Assembly: GCA_036677505.1 (NCBI GenBank)
Contig: JAVBWK010000027.1
Location: forward strand, 1-64,000
Direction of reading: 5' to 3'
DNA from: UBA2227 sp036677505
Lineage (GTDB): Bacteria; Bacillota_I; Bacilli_A; Erysipelotrichales; Erysipelotrichaceae
Length of the DNA: 64,000 nt
Part shown: positions 8,254 through 16,814 of the stretch, one piece after another
How positions within the stretch are numbered: position 1 is the stretch's first letter
How the letters are laid out: each line of letters begins with the position of its first letter
Position numbers and translations under genes: made by a program
The notes under the pieces: generated by a model
Database searches by the model: none
What the model was told of the DNA's origin: nothing
The model's input: only the letters and a program-made list of their open reading frames with translations

Positions 8254-9254
8254 CAGTTGACTTCTTTGGTAAACAATTTCGCTTTAAGTGCGGCTGCTAT
8301 TTTTTCAAATACCTCAGGATTGGCTTTGAGATAACCGCGGACGGCTTCGCGTCCCTGTCCGATTTTCTCCCCTTCATACGAGAACCAGGCTCCGGACTTT
8401 ACGATGATGTCATGTTCGACACCCAAATCGATGACTTCCCCAGTCACTGAGATCCCTTCACCATACATGATTTCAATTACGGCAGTTTTAAAGGGCGGTG
8501 CCACTTTATTCTTTACAACCTTGACATTGACTTTATTGCCAATCAGATCCGTCCCCATTTTGATGGCCTCACTCTTACGGACATCCAAACGGATAGAGGA
8601 ATAGAACTTCAATGCCCGACCGCCCGGAGTCACTTCCGGATTGCCAAACATGACCCCGACTTTCTCACGAAGCTGATTGATAAAAATAACGGTAGTATTG
8701 GAACGGTTCATGACTCCGGAGAGTTTGCGCATTGCTTTTGACATCAGCCGTGCCTGCAAACCGACATGGGCATCCGACATTTCCCCGTCAAGTTCAGCTT
8801 GAGGGACCAATGCCGCAACAGAGTCGATGACGATCAGTTCAAAAGCCTGACTCTTGATCAGCAGCTCCGTAATCTCCAAGGCCTGTTCACCGCTGTCAGG
8901 CTGAGATAATATCAGATCTTCGATATTGACACCCAAAGCTTTGGCATACATCGGATCGATCGCGTTTTCCGCATCGATAAATGCCGCTTTGCCCCCGCGC
9001 TTTTGAACTTCAGCAATCGCATGCAAAGCCAGCGTCGTTTTACCGCTGGACTCCGGTCCGTATATCTCGATGATACGCCCTTTGGGATATCCTCCGACAC
9101 CCAATGCCGCATCAATGGCAATCGAACCGCTGCTGATGGCATCTACTTCCACATGCGCTCTGTCTCCTAAACGCATGATGGATCCTTTTCCGTATTGTTT
9201 TTCTATTTGTTTAATAGCCTCATCTAACAACTGATCTTTCTTTTGATTATCCAT
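8253..9254 (-). CDS. recA: Recombinase RecA
   Basis: RecA polymerises on single-stranded DNA and catalyses homologous pairing; its filament also triggers LexA cleavage in species with an SOS response. The 333-residue protein has Walker A GPESSGKTT near residue 65, the L1/L2 loops, and the conserved FINQLREKVGVMFG segment near 200. It is shorter than most RecA proteins because the acidic C-terminal tail is reduced (ends LFTKEVN). It is the last gene of a rodZ-like/pgsA/pncC/recA run, 12 bp from pncC, and I see no separate promoter or LexA box directly upstream. Confidence 0.98.
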   Translation of the reverse strand: MDNQKKDQLLDEAIKQIEKQYGKGSIMRLGDRAHVEVDAISSGSIAIDAALGVGGYPKGRIIEIYGPESSGKTTLALHAIAEVQKRGGKAAFIDAENAIDPMYAKALGVNIEDLILSQPDSGEQALEITELLIKSQAFELIVIDSVAALVPQAELDGEMSDAHVGLQARLMSKAMRKLSGVMNRSNTTVIFINQLREKVGVMFGNPEVTPGGRALKFYSSIRLDVRKSEAIKMGTDLIGNKVNVKVVKNKVAPPFKTAVIEIMYGEGISVTGEVIDLGVEHDIIVKSGAWFSYEGEKIGQGREAVRGYLKANPEVFEKIAAALKAKLFTKEVN

Positions 9255-9266
9255 GATAGACCTCCC

Positions 9267-9752
9267 CTATCCTATTTGCGATGTCCGCATGATTTCCTTA
9301 TTGATTAATTCTAAAACACGGCGGGTAGCAAGCTGCACGATTTGGTTTTTGATTTCTTTCCTGCTCCCCTTCAAATCATCTTTATAAGTATAACACTGAT
9401 CAAACATTGCAATGGCAGTAAATACTCTTCCTACCGGCTGATTGGACGATGTCATCGGCCCGGCATTACCGCTAAAAGCAATTGCCAGATCACTCTTCAG
9501 TATTCTTTGAGTTCCTATGGCCATGTGCCGGACAGCCTCTTCACTGACAGATCCGCTCACAGACAATATCGTATCATCTACCCCAGCCAGCGTGATTTTG
9601 GCAATATCGGAATAAACGATCAGTCCTCCGAGATATACTTCACTGGCTCCGCTGATATCGGTCACTGCAGAAGCAAAATCACCCCCGGTCACAGACTCAC
9701 AGCTCGCCAGAGTTAAGTTCAGTTTCTTAAGAATCGAAATCAATTCATTCAT
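9267..9752 (-). CDS. pncC: CinA C-terminal domain protein (PncC-type nicotinamide-nucleotide amidohydrolase)
   Basis: This 161-residue protein corresponds only to the CinA C-terminal domain, which deamidates nicotinamide mononucleotide to recycle NAD fragments. The family pattern ESVTGGDFASAVTDISGAS (residues 19-37) and the later AFSGNAGP stretch (about 92-99) are clear. Full-length CinA in Bacillus (about 416 aa) also carries an N-terminal MoaB-like domain, absent here. Many bacteria have this short form, so it is not a truncation in itself. It starts at the ATG overlapping the pgsA stop (TAATG) and precedes recA, the same order as pgsA-cinA-recA in Bacillus. Confidence 0.88.
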   Translation of the reverse strand: MNELISILKKLNLTLASCESVTGGDFASAVTDISGASEVYLGGLIVYSDIAKITLAGVDDTILSVSGSVSEEAVRHMAIGTQRILKSDLAIAFSGNAGPMTSSNQPVGRVFTAIAMFDQCYTYKDDLKGSRKEIKNQIVQLATRRVLELINKEIMRTSQIG

Positions 9753-10345
9753 TACATGCTCTCAAATAATACGGACTTGCTCTGCATGAAATATGAGAAT
9801 CCGCTTAATACCGAAATACTGACTGAAAACCAAAGAAGGAAGTCGGTAATCGGCAGATTGTACAGTTCAAAGGGCAGATTATTCAGTAAGACAAAGATAA
9901 TCGTGAACATTTGTGACACGGTTTTTATTTTCCCGAGGTATCCGGCTGCCATAACAATACCCTTACCTGAAGATACCATGCGGATGCCATCGACAATCGT
10001 ATCCCGCCAAATCATGATCAGTACTGCAACCACCGGGACGATACCTTGAAATACAAACATGACAAACATCGTATTGACAAGCATCTTATCTGCAATCGGA
10101 TCGATGAACTTTCCAAACGATGTGATCAGATTGTATTTCCGGGCAATATACCCATCGATAAAATCTGTTGTTGAGGCGATAATAAATAAACCAAGTACAA
10201 TGAGATTCAATAGCGATATCGTAACAAAACCGACATTGTATACCGGCAATACGATATCAAACTGCGCATACGGGAAAATCATGATCAATACGATGACCGG
10301 AACCAAAATCATGCGTATGACCGACAGCTTATTCGGCAGATTCAT
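9752..10345 (-). CDS. pgsA: CDP-diacylglycerol-glycerol-3-phosphate 3-phosphatidyltransferase
   Basis: PgsA makes phosphatidylglycerol phosphate, the committed step to phosphatidylglycerol. The protein (197 aa) is an integral membrane CDP-alcohol phosphotransferase with the complete catalytic signature DxxDGxxARx8GxxxDxxxD, starting at DFIDGYIAR and ending FGKFIDPIAD. About five to six hydrophobic helices are apparent. It lies 2 bp behind the rodZ-like gene and overlaps pncC by one base, so all are probably one transcript. Confidence 0.95.
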   Translation of the reverse strand: MNLPNKLSVIRMILVPVIVLIMIFPYAQFDIVLPVYNVGFVTISLLNLIVLGLFIIASTTDFIDGYIARKYNLITSFGKFIDPIADKMLVNTMFVMFVFQGIVPVVAVLIMIWRDTIVDGIRMVSSGKGIVMAAGYLGKIKTVSQMFTIIFVLLNNLPFELYNLPITDFLLWFSVSISVLSGFSYFMQSKSVLFESM

Positions 10346-10346
10346 G

Positions 10347-11252
10347 TTACTCTCCTTTGAAGCGGAAACTGATTCTTATTCCGCGCAGCCAATTAGCAAT
10401 CGAAGTATCCCAAACGATTTGATCATTGTTGATCTTAAGGACATTATCTTTCAGATTACCGAAGTGAAGCATGACATTTGTGTCATCTTTGGCTAACAGC
10501 CGCAACTCCATCACTTCATCTTTTTTATATGTTTTCGACATCGGATTATCCGTTGCGACACCATCAATATACACCTTCATCCAGACATCCCGGGCAAATG
10601 TTACGGAAAACAGAATTTCTTCGTTTTCGGCATATCCGGTAATCTCATAGTTAACAGAATTGATTTGAGTGACAACAGCGTTGGAAATAAACGGAATATC
10701 CGTATCATCTTCATTCGGTTTCTGCTCGACATCATTGGGATTCTCGGGCAGACCGATAATTTTATTATCTTGATTCTGTGCGTTTGAATCATTGATCATA
10801 GGCAGTACATATACAAAGAAGACGACCAGTAAAGTAATAAGCAGTAAAATAACGAATACCAATAAAGATAACAGTGAGTAATCAATCCTCCGCTTTCCCG
10901 CCGGGCGCAAAACCCCGGAAAAATAATCCGATTTCTGACTTGCAACTCGTTTCTTAACATTTTCATCCGTTTGCTTGTTTTGCTTGATAACATTCAGTTT
11001 TTGTGTCTGATGGAGATCTTTTATGGCAAGATCGACATCCGCCCGCAAAGCATCATAATCGAGATACAATGCCTGCGCATAAAACCGCACAAAATACGGA
11101 ACATAAGATATATCTTCCTTAAAGTAGTTGAGATTTCCCTCTTCTAACGCACGCAGCTGAGGTACGGTTATCTTGGTCTTCGCGCTCATTTCTTCCAACG
11201 TGAAACCGACTTCTTCGCGTTGTTCCTTTAAGCGCGACCCGACATTTTTCAT
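10347..11252 (-). CDS. RodZ/YmfM-like membrane-anchored HTH protein
   Basis: This 301-residue protein has an N-terminal Cro/C1-type helix-turn-helix (residues 5-65, beginning GSRLKEQREEVGFTLEEM), a linker, one transmembrane helix at about 127-151 and an extracytoplasmic domain (about 190-300). This is the RodZ layout; RodZ links MreB to the cell wall machinery. The Bacillus homologue YmfM also sits just upstream of pgsA. The HTH of RodZ binds MreB rather than DNA. Its promoter is at 11282-11310. No mreB is in the window. Confidence 0.85.
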   Translation of the reverse strand: MKNVGSRLKEQREEVGFTLEEMSAKTKITVPQLRALEEGNLNYFKEDISYVPYFVRFYAQALYLDYDALRADVDLAIKDLHQTQKLNVIKQNKQTDENVKKRVASQKSDYFSGVLRPAGKRRIDYSLLSLLVFVILLLITLLVVFFVYVLPMINDSNAQNQDNKIIGLPENPNDVEQKPNEDDTDIPFISNAVVTQINSVNYEITGYAENEEILFSVTFARDVWMKVYIDGVATDNPMSKTYKKDEVMELRLLAKDDTNVMLHFGNLKDNVLKINNDQIVWDTSIANWLRGIRISFRFKGE

Positions 11253-11281
11253 GATCTACCACCTGCTTTCGTATCAAATAA

Positions 11282-11310
11282 ATACTATCATGCAACGCAT
11301 CGAATGTAAA
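11282..11310 (-). promoter_or_regulatory. Promoter of rodZ-like/pgsA/pncC/recA
   Basis: TTTACA (11305-11310), 17 bp and TAGTAT (11282-11287) on the minus strand, downstream of the rnpB terminator. This is the only clear promoter for the run ending in recA. Confidence 0.75.
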
Positions 11311-11335
11311 ATAAAAATGGAACTCAAACGTTCCA
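11311..11335 (-). terminator. rnpB terminator
   Basis: Stem GGAAC/GTTCC with a 6-base loop (11319-11334), read on the minus strand, then ATTTTTATTTT. Confidence 0.75.
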
Positions 11336-11341
11336 AGATAA

Positions 11342-11689
11342 GACTGACACCCTGTAAGCCATGTTCTGTCCCTTTTACAAGGGGGTAACCATTTATCTGC
11401 ACGTTGCCGTGCTCCACGCAGGCTTCATTTTGCCTTTGTGAATTCCCCTACCAAATTTGGGTTTCTCGCTTGCGGGGTTTACCTCGTTCCACTCCACAGG
11501 TTTCCCTGAAGACTCCGTCACTGTGGCACTTTTACAGACGCCATCCATGGCTTTCGCTGTAGGATTTGATCGGCCGTCAGATTGCTCTGCCTAAATTTAT
11601 CGTTTCATTTAGCACAAACACTACCGCCGTCGCAGGCGGTGCGAGCATGGACTTTCCTCTGGTTGCCCAGCGGTTACCCGGGTGTCAGT
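11342..11689 (-). ncRNA. rnpB: RNase P RNA, Bacillus (B) type
   Basis: This is the catalytic RNA that matures tRNA 5' ends. On the minus strand the conserved blocks appear in order: GAGGAAAGTCCATGCTCGCA near the 5' end (P4 region), GTAGTGTTTGTGC, AAGTGCCACAGTGACGGAGT, GTGGAACGAGGTAAACCCC, GCGAGAAACCCAAATTTGGT, and ACAGAACATGGCTTACAG near the 3' end. The ends CTGACACCC and GGGTGTCAG pair to form P1. Length is about 348 nt. The 5' end overlaps the gpsB stop codon and the promoter lies inside gpsB. The gpsB-rnpB neighbourhood matches Bacillus. Confidence 0.96.
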
Positions 11690-12005
11690 CGTTATTCTGT
11701 TTATAAAGCTTTTCTTCCAGTTTTGCCAAGCGTTTCAATACATCGCTCGAAGAGATACTTTCAGATGCGCCGGCGATTGTCTGTTTACTTTGCAATTCTA
11801 CGACAAGTGACTGCAAATGAGCATTCTCTTTCTGCAGTTTCAATAACAGCGCCTGCTGTGTTTCGATCGTCTTGTCAAACTCCTGATAGTCACGAATGAT
11901 CTCATCAAGAAAACGGTCAACTTCAATGGCAGAATACCCTTTGAAATCGACATTGAACTGCTGATTCAGAATCGATCTGGGACTGTGTTTTAATTGCAGA
12001 CGCAT
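11685..12005 (-). CDS. gpsB: Cell division protein GpsB (DivIVA family)
   Basis: GpsB is a small cytoplasmic coiled-coil adaptor that shuttles class A PBPs between side wall and septum. The protein starts MRLQLKHSPRSILNQQF and has the family core GYSAIEVDRFLDEIIRDY, followed by a coiled coil to about residue 80 and a short basic tail; length 106 aa. The ATG at 12005 is chosen because GAGGTGAT lies five bases upstream and it aligns with GpsB starts; an upstream in-frame start would add 16 non-conserved residues. Its partner PBP1 gene (ponA) is divergently encoded nearby. The stop codon lies within the rnpB 5' end. Confidence 0.9.
   Translation of the reverse strand: MRLQLKHSPRSILNQQFNVDFKGYSAIEVDRFLDEIIRDYQEFDKTIETQQALLLKLQKENAHLQSLVVELQSKQTIAGASESISSSDVLKRLAKLEEKLYKQNND
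11700..11729 (-). promoter_or_regulatory. rnpB promoter inside gpsB
   Basis: TTGGCA (11724-11729), 18 bp and TATAAA (11700-11705) on the minus strand place transcription start near 11693, within a few bases of the predicted RNase P RNA 5' end. Confidence 0.65.
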
Positions 12006-12078
12006 ACTATCACCTCGCAACGTCATTTTCTCAAATATCCCATCAAAATGCAAGTAAAGAAGACGAAAAGAACGAGTA

Positions 12079-12107
12079 TAGTCAAACGGAGTGAAATCCG
12101 TTATAAT
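12079..12107 (+). promoter_or_regulatory. recU-ponA promoter
   Basis: TAGTCA (12079-12084), 17 bp and TATAAT (12102-12107), 17 bp ahead of the recU start. It is divergent from gpsB. Confidence 0.6.
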
Positions 12108-12123
12108 ATTACAGGTGATATCA

Positions 12124-12708
12124 ATGATCGGTTATCCTACAAAGAAACCAAGCAAAACAGCGAATGTCAAGGCACAAAGCAGTAAAGCACGTCGGGGAAT
12201 GTCGTTGGAAGACGATCTGAATAAGACAAACAGTTTTTACTTGGAAACCGACCGCGCGGTAATCTTCAAGAAACCGACGCCGATCCAAGTCGTCGAAGTG
12301 TCTTATCCGGCCAGAAACAAGGCCAAGATCACCGAAGCCTATTACCGACAGCCATCCACCACCGATTACAATGGCGTTTATAAAGGTCTGCCAATCGATT
12401 TCGAGGCTAAGGAAACGGTCAGTAAAACAGCGTTTTCATTAGCCAAGCTGCATAAGCATCAGTTGAACCACCTGATCCACGTCCATAAACACGGTGCCAT
12501 CGCGTTTCTGCTGATCCGCTTCAGCCTGATCAATGAAACGTATCTGGTGACGGTGGAATCTTTACTTGAATTTCTAAACAATCAAAACCGGCAGTCGATA
12601 CCCTATCTGTGGATCAAAGAACATGGCATTGTGATTCCCTACTCTTTGACCCCGCCGGTTGATTACCTTAATGCCCTGGATAAAATACTAAACAAAGGAG
12701 TTATGTAA
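12124..12708 (+). CDS. recU: Holliday junction resolvase RecU
   Basis: RecU cleaves Holliday junctions with RuvAB during repair and chromosome segregation. The 194-residue protein shows the family landmarks RRGMSLEDDLN, IFKKPTPIQVV, STTDYNGVYKG and IDFEAKET, the last two carrying the nuclease-fold acidic residues and lysine, followed by the KHQLNHL helix. The ATG at 12124 (MIGYPTKK) is chosen because AGGTGAT precedes it and Bacillus RecU begins MIRYPNGK; an upstream in-frame ATG lacks a ribosome site. It overlaps ponA by one base, the conserved recU-ponA pair. Confidence 0.95.
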   Translation: MIGYPTKKPSKTANVKAQSSKARRGMSLEDDLNKTNSFYLETDRAVIFKKPTPIQVVEVSYPARNKAKITEAYYRQPSTTDYNGVYKGLPIDFEAKETVSKTAFSLAKLHKHQLNHLIHVHKHGAIAFLLIRFSLINETYLVTVESLLEFLNNQNRQSIPYLWIKEHGIVIPYSLTPPVDYLNALDKILNKGVM

Positions 12709-15632
12709 TGATGAAGAAAGATAACCGAAAACCGAAACGTAAAATATTGATGTCTACGATATCAGCGATCGTTGCGATGATCGTAGTTTTCGGCATTTCC
12801 GGTACTGCGACCGCCACCCTGCTTTTAAATGAAATGCTTCGGGATACACCTGAGCTGGATGTCAACGACTTCCTTTCACCGGAATCCACGAAGATTTATG
12901 ACCGTGAAGGCGTGCTGATTGCTGATATCGGCTTTAAAGTCCGCGAGAACATCACTTATGCACAAATGCCGCAAGTACTGATCGATGCCTTTGTAGCAAT
13001 CGAGGATTCACGGTTCTTTACTCACAACGGATTTGACCTGCCCCGTTTTACCAAAGCGATCCTGGAGAACATTCGCAATGGTTTTGGTTCTCAGGGTGGT
13101 TCTACCTTCACGATGCAGTTAGTGAAAAATACTTATTTCGCATCGGAAGAAAGCAATGCTGAAGTCTCCATTGAACGCAAAGTCATGGAAATTTCACTGG
13201 CGATGCAGCTGGAAAAGGAAATAAGCAAAAAACGTATCCTTGAACTTTATGTCAATAAAGTCAACTATGGCGTCCCTTCATCTTATGGTATTTATAATGC
13301 CGCTCAGTATTACTTCGGAAAACAGATCGAAGAACTGACACTCAGCGAAGCGGCCTATCTGGCAGGCGTAGTCAACGGACCCGGTCGTTTTCAGGCATAC
13401 AAAAATATCGAAAGAGCAACCGAACGTCGCAATGAAGTTTTATACTTCATGTTTTATCACGGTTATATTACCGAATCTGAATATGAAGCCGCACTATCCA
13501 TCAAACTTGAAGATCAGCTGGTCGGTGACGGCTTAGCCGGCACACCGTCTCAGTATCAGGCATATATCGATGCCGTGGTGGCCGAGGTCAAGGAACTGAC
13601 GGGTATGGACCCCGCGGTCGTTCCGATGAATATTTATACTCATATGGACCGCTCGACTCAGGAACTGATGGAAGCGATACAGAATGAGGAAACCAATGTT
13701 AAGTTCCCGCATGAACTGCTTCAGACCGCCGGCATCAGCATGGATGTCAAAACCGGAGAAGTCATCGCGATCGGAGGCGGACGTTTCTATTACGGTGAGC
13801 GGCTGTATAATCGTGCGACCCGCGCATTCCGCAGCCCGGGTTCTTCCGTCAAGCCGCTGCTGGATTATGCTTTGGCTTTAGAGTATGTCGGGTATGCCAC
13901 CAGTCATGTCATTTTGGATGAACCGATTTTATGGGCCGGCACTGATTTGGTCATCCGCAACTTTGACCGTACGTACAACGGTGAAATGCGGATGATGGAA
14001 GCATTGTCCCGATCAATCAATATCCCGGCCATCAAAGCTTTGACCGATGTGGTCAACACGATCGGATCTGCCAAAGTGGTCGAATACTTGCAGTCACTTG
14101 GATTCTCGAAAGTCTTCCGCGGAAATAACGGTTTTGACTTGGGTTATGCCATCGGCGGATCGACGTTTACAACGACTCCCTTTGAAATGGTCGGTGCCTA
14201 TGGCATGATCCTCAACGGAGGCGTCTATACCAAACCGCATACGGTCAGTCGGATCGAATTTCGAAACGGAGACACTCCGATCATACCGACCTTTGCATCT
14301 GTCCGCGTCCTGTCAGCACAAGCCGCATTTCTTACGGCATATATGATGGAATATTCGGTCAGCGGACCTTTCGGTAACTATATGCGCATTTTAAATCGCA
14401 GTTATCCTGTCTATGCAAAATCCGGTACTTCTGACTGGGGAACTGAAGGTGAACAATACGGAATTCCGACTGGGGCTGCCAAAGACATGTGGATGGTCGG
14501 CGGTACCTCACGCTACTTAAATGTCGTCTGGTTAGGTTTTGATCAGGCCGTCGCCGGAGAGCAGACATGGATCACCAGCAACATTTCACGGGCCAATATC
14601 CATGGCAACACCATCCGGCTGTTGCTTAACCATCAGGAAAAACTCGCTCCGAGTTTCCCGGGTGTGACACGTCCTTCGGGAATCGTGGATATCACCCACG
14701 TGCTCGGTGTCTACCCCTATGCAGCACCGATTGCCGGTATGAATCCAGCACTGATAACCACAGGACTGATCAAGCAGGAATTTGCCACACTGACCACTTT
14801 AACGCCTCCGGCACTGTCAAACCTGGTTGATGCTACGGTTTCGATGAGTTCAACGAATCCGAATATGCGCACCATCACAACGACTCTGACCCCCTATCCT
14901 GTGCCTGAGGATCTGATCATGGCCTCCGACACGATGGAAATGGTATTGGATACCGGCAGAACCGTCGTCAGAGCCAACGGCAAGCGCTTGTATCATCCGT
15001 CATGGGTGTTTGGACCTGTCCGCTACTATACCAGTGTAAGTGTCAATGGTGCAACTCCGGTATTGGTCAAGAGTGATCAGAATACGATCAATGTCGAAGT
15101 GGAAATTCCGGCCGGCCAAGATTCGACGCTCAATGTCTGCGGATTCTATGCCTTTGAACTGGCTCCGGATATCCGCAGCAATCAGATTTGTAAGACCGTA
15201 AATGCCGGTGATGCCAACATTACCGTTCCAAAGTTTACCGGCGGATTGCTGACAGCCTTCACAAATTGGATCACCTCATTCAACTTAAAAACACCGGTAC
15301 TTACCATGGTTGAACCGCTGTTGAAATCACAGATCGGAATAGTCACCGAGTTATCTCCGGATGTCCAGGAAGATTCCATGAAGTATTCCGATTTAAAGAA
15401 AATCACTTTCGAAGCTACTTATTACGACAAAAATGTCAGTTTCGCAGGTATAATCAATCAGACCAAGTTATATGTTCAGACATTGTGGCCGGACTTCAGA
15501 TTCTTCAATGTCACCTATGAACCGGCGGATGCCCCCAATACAGCGACGGTAAAAGAAGTTCTGGTCAACGGTGTCGTCGTTACCAGTCAGAAACTGTCAC
15601 TAAACAATAACATTACGATTCGATTGCAGTAA
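12708..15632 (+). CDS. ponA: Class A penicillin-binding protein PBP1A
   Basis: This bifunctional peptidoglycan synthase (974 aa) has one N-terminal transmembrane helix (about 15-40). The GT51 glycosyltransferase includes EDSRFFTHNGFD and GGSTFTMQLVKN. The transpeptidase has SxxK in GSSVKPL, SxN in SINIPA and KSGTSDWG. Beyond about residue 660 there is an extra 300-residue extracellular tail of no assigned family, with two cysteines about 18 residues apart and a final segment that may be PASTA- or FN3-like. The start overlaps the recU stop. Regulation by divergent gpsB is plausible from known GpsB-PBP1 interaction. Confidence 0.95.
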   Translation: MMKKDNRKPKRKILMSTISAIVAMIVVFGISGTATATLLLNEMLRDTPELDVNDFLSPESTKIYDREGVLIADIGFKVRENITYAQMPQVLIDAFVAIEDSRFFTHNGFDLPRFTKAILENIRNGFGSQGGSTFTMQLVKNTYFASEESNAEVSIERKVMEISLAMQLEKEISKKRILELYVNKVNYGVPSSYGIYNAAQYYFGKQIEELTLSEAAYLAGVVNGPGRFQAYKNIERATERRNEVLYFMFYHGYITESEYEAALSIKLEDQLVGDGLAGTPSQYQAYIDAVVAEVKELTGMDPAVVPMNIYTHMDRSTQELMEAIQNEETNVKFPHELLQTAGISMDVKTGEVIAIGGGRFYYGERLYNRATRAFRSPGSSVKPLLDYALALEYVGYATSHVILDEPILWAGTDLVIRNFDRTYNGEMRMMEALSRSINIPAIKALTDVVNTIGSAKVVEYLQSLGFSKVFRGNNGFDLGYAIGGSTFTTTPFEMVGAYGMILNGGVYTKPHTVSRIEFRNGDTPIIPTFASVRVLSAQAAFLTAYMMEYSVSGPFGNYMRILNRSYPVYAKSGTSDWGTEGEQYGIPTGAAKDMWMVGGTSRYLNVVWLGFDQAVAGEQTWITSNISRANIHGNTIRLLLNHQEKLAPSFPGVTRPSGIVDITHVLGVYPYAAPIAGMNPALITTGLIKQEFATLTTLTPPALSNLVDATVSMSSTNPNMRTITTTLTPYPVPEDLIMASDTMEMVLDTGRTVVRANGKRLYHPSWVFGPVRYYTSVSVNGATPVLVKSDQNTINVEVEIPAGQDSTLNVCGFYAFELAPDIRSNQICKTVNAGDANITVPKFTGGLLTAFTNWITSFNLKTPVLTMVEPLLKSQIGIVTELSPDVQEDSMKYSDLKKITFEATYYDKNVSFAGIINQTKLYVQTLWPDFRFFNVTYEPADAPNTATVKEVLVNGVVVTSQKLSLNNNITIRLQ

Positions 15633-15668
15633 AAAACGAGTGCTCATTCATTGAGCTACTCGTTTTTC
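15631..15668. terminator. Bidirectional terminator between ponA and nth
   Basis: AAAAACGAGT...ACTCGTTTTT with an inner GCTCA/TGAGC stem forms a long hairpin with A and T tracts on both sides. It serves both convergent genes. The nth stop codon lies in the loop. Confidence 0.9.
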
Positions 15669-16286
15669 TTTGACATATCGGCAGTGATCCTTAAACGGAC
15701 ACAAAGCACATGACGGTGATTTTGCTTTGCAAAAGTATCGGCCGAAGAATATAAACAGATGATGAGCGCGATTCCAGCGCTCTCTTTTTATTTTTCGGCG
15801 CAGTTTCTCCTCAACTTTCAATACGCTGTCCGCCGGTTTGGCCAGATACAAGCGTTTGCTCACGCGTTCGACATGTGTATCGACAGCAATCGCGGGAACA
15901 TCGAACCAGACAGACAGTACGACATTGGCCGTTTTCCGACCGACCCCAGGCAACATTTGCAAATCTTTTCTTCTCGAAGGTATCGAGCCTCTGTAACGTT
16001 CTTCGCAAAGAGTAGCCAATTCTTTAATCATACGGGCTTTGTTTCTGTACAGACCGATGTTTTTGATGCATTCTTCGATGTCGTTGATATCCCCTTGCGC
16101 TAATGAATGGATATCCGGATAACGTCTGAATAAACCCGGTGTGACTTTATTTACCGAAACATCGGTTGCTTGAGCAGATAGTATTACTGCAATCGTCAGT
16201 TCATACAGATTACGATGGTCAAGCTCACATTGCGCCTGAGGAAACATCGTTTCCAGAATATCCAGAATCTCATCCGTTGTCCGCAT
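15648..16286 (-). CDS. nth: Endonuclease III (DNA glycosylase/AP lyase)
   Basis: Nth removes oxidised pyrimidines and nicks abasic sites. The 212-residue protein has the helix-hairpin-helix LPGVGRKTANVV with the catalytic lysine, the catalytic aspartate in VDTHVERVS, and a complete [4Fe-4S] cluster pattern C-x6-C-x2-C-x5-C in CKAKSPSCALCPFKDHC. It overlaps the 3' end of dnaD by 17 bp, the conserved dnaD-nth pair. Confidence 0.96.
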   Translation of the reverse strand: MRTTDEILDILETMFPQAQCELDHRNLYELTIAVILSAQATDVSVNKVTPGLFRRYPDIHSLAQGDINDIEECIKNIGLYRNKARMIKELATLCEERYRGSIPSRRKDLQMLPGVGRKTANVVLSVWFDVPAIAVDTHVERVSKRLYLAKPADSVLKVEEKLRRKIKRERWNRAHHLFIFFGRYFCKAKSPSCALCPFKDHCRYVKEKRVAQ

Positions 16287-16812
16287 GATCGCTCTCTTCC
16301 AGTTTTTCTACGGTGATACCCTTCAGTTTCCAACCGTGAAGGATTTTATCGATATAAGACATTGAAAGTTTACCCATGATGCTAGCTTCCCGAAGTGCAT
16401 AGGTAATCAGTTTGTCGGGGAATTGTCGTGACCACGTGTTAAGCAGTTCAAGCTCTTTCTGAGACAACGGACGTCCGAACTCATTTTCCACCAAATCAAA
16501 TACATCACCGCTGATCGTCACCGATTTCTTTCCGGCACTTTCAAATAGCCCATCCAAGTCGAATTCAACTTTCTTCGATGAGGTTTTGACTGTAACATAT
16601 CCGCGTGAAATTAAAAGACTCAGAGACTGATCCACCGGATTTACGTCACAGTTTAAAGCGGTAGCCAGAGTTTTAATGTCGATTGTCTTACGCTGCTCGA
16701 TCATGTAATCGAGCATAAGCAAAAGCATTCCCTCAGAAACGGAAACATTCAATTCCGAAAAATTCTGCAAAATCCAGTTTCTGCGATTGACATAACTTTC
16801 TTTCCACCACAT
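16270..16812 (-). CDS. dnaD: DnaD-like replication initiation protein
   Basis: DnaD remodels DNA and helps load helicase during replication initiation and restart in Bacillota. The protein (180 aa) has an N-terminal winged-helix part (residues 1-90) and a compact C-terminal domain with the YxxxIxxxW motif (YIDKILHGW). It is shorter than Bacillus DnaD (about 230 aa), mostly at the C-terminus. The ATG at 16812 is preferred over the TTG two codons upstream because AAAGGAG is then eight bases away. It lies between tseB and nth. Confidence 0.85.
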   Translation of the reverse strand: MWWKESYVNRRNWILQNFSELNVSVSEGMLLLMLDYMIEQRKTIDIKTLATALNCDVNPVDQSLSLLISRGYVTVKTSSKKVEFDLDGLFESAGKKSVTISGDVFDLVENEFGRPLSQKELELLNTWSRQFPDKLITYALREASIMGKLSMSYIDKILHGWKLKGITVEKLEESDHADNG

Positions 16813-16814
16813 GA

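Noticed and set aside
9267..9752. cinA pseudogene
   Set aside because: The short form is a complete PncC-type domain with its own coupled start, common in other bacteria, and no remnant of the N-terminal domain is visible.
12091..12123. Upstream ATG for recU
   Set aside because: It lacks a ribosome site and overlaps the -10 box; the ATG at 12124 has AGGTGAT and aligns with RecU starts.
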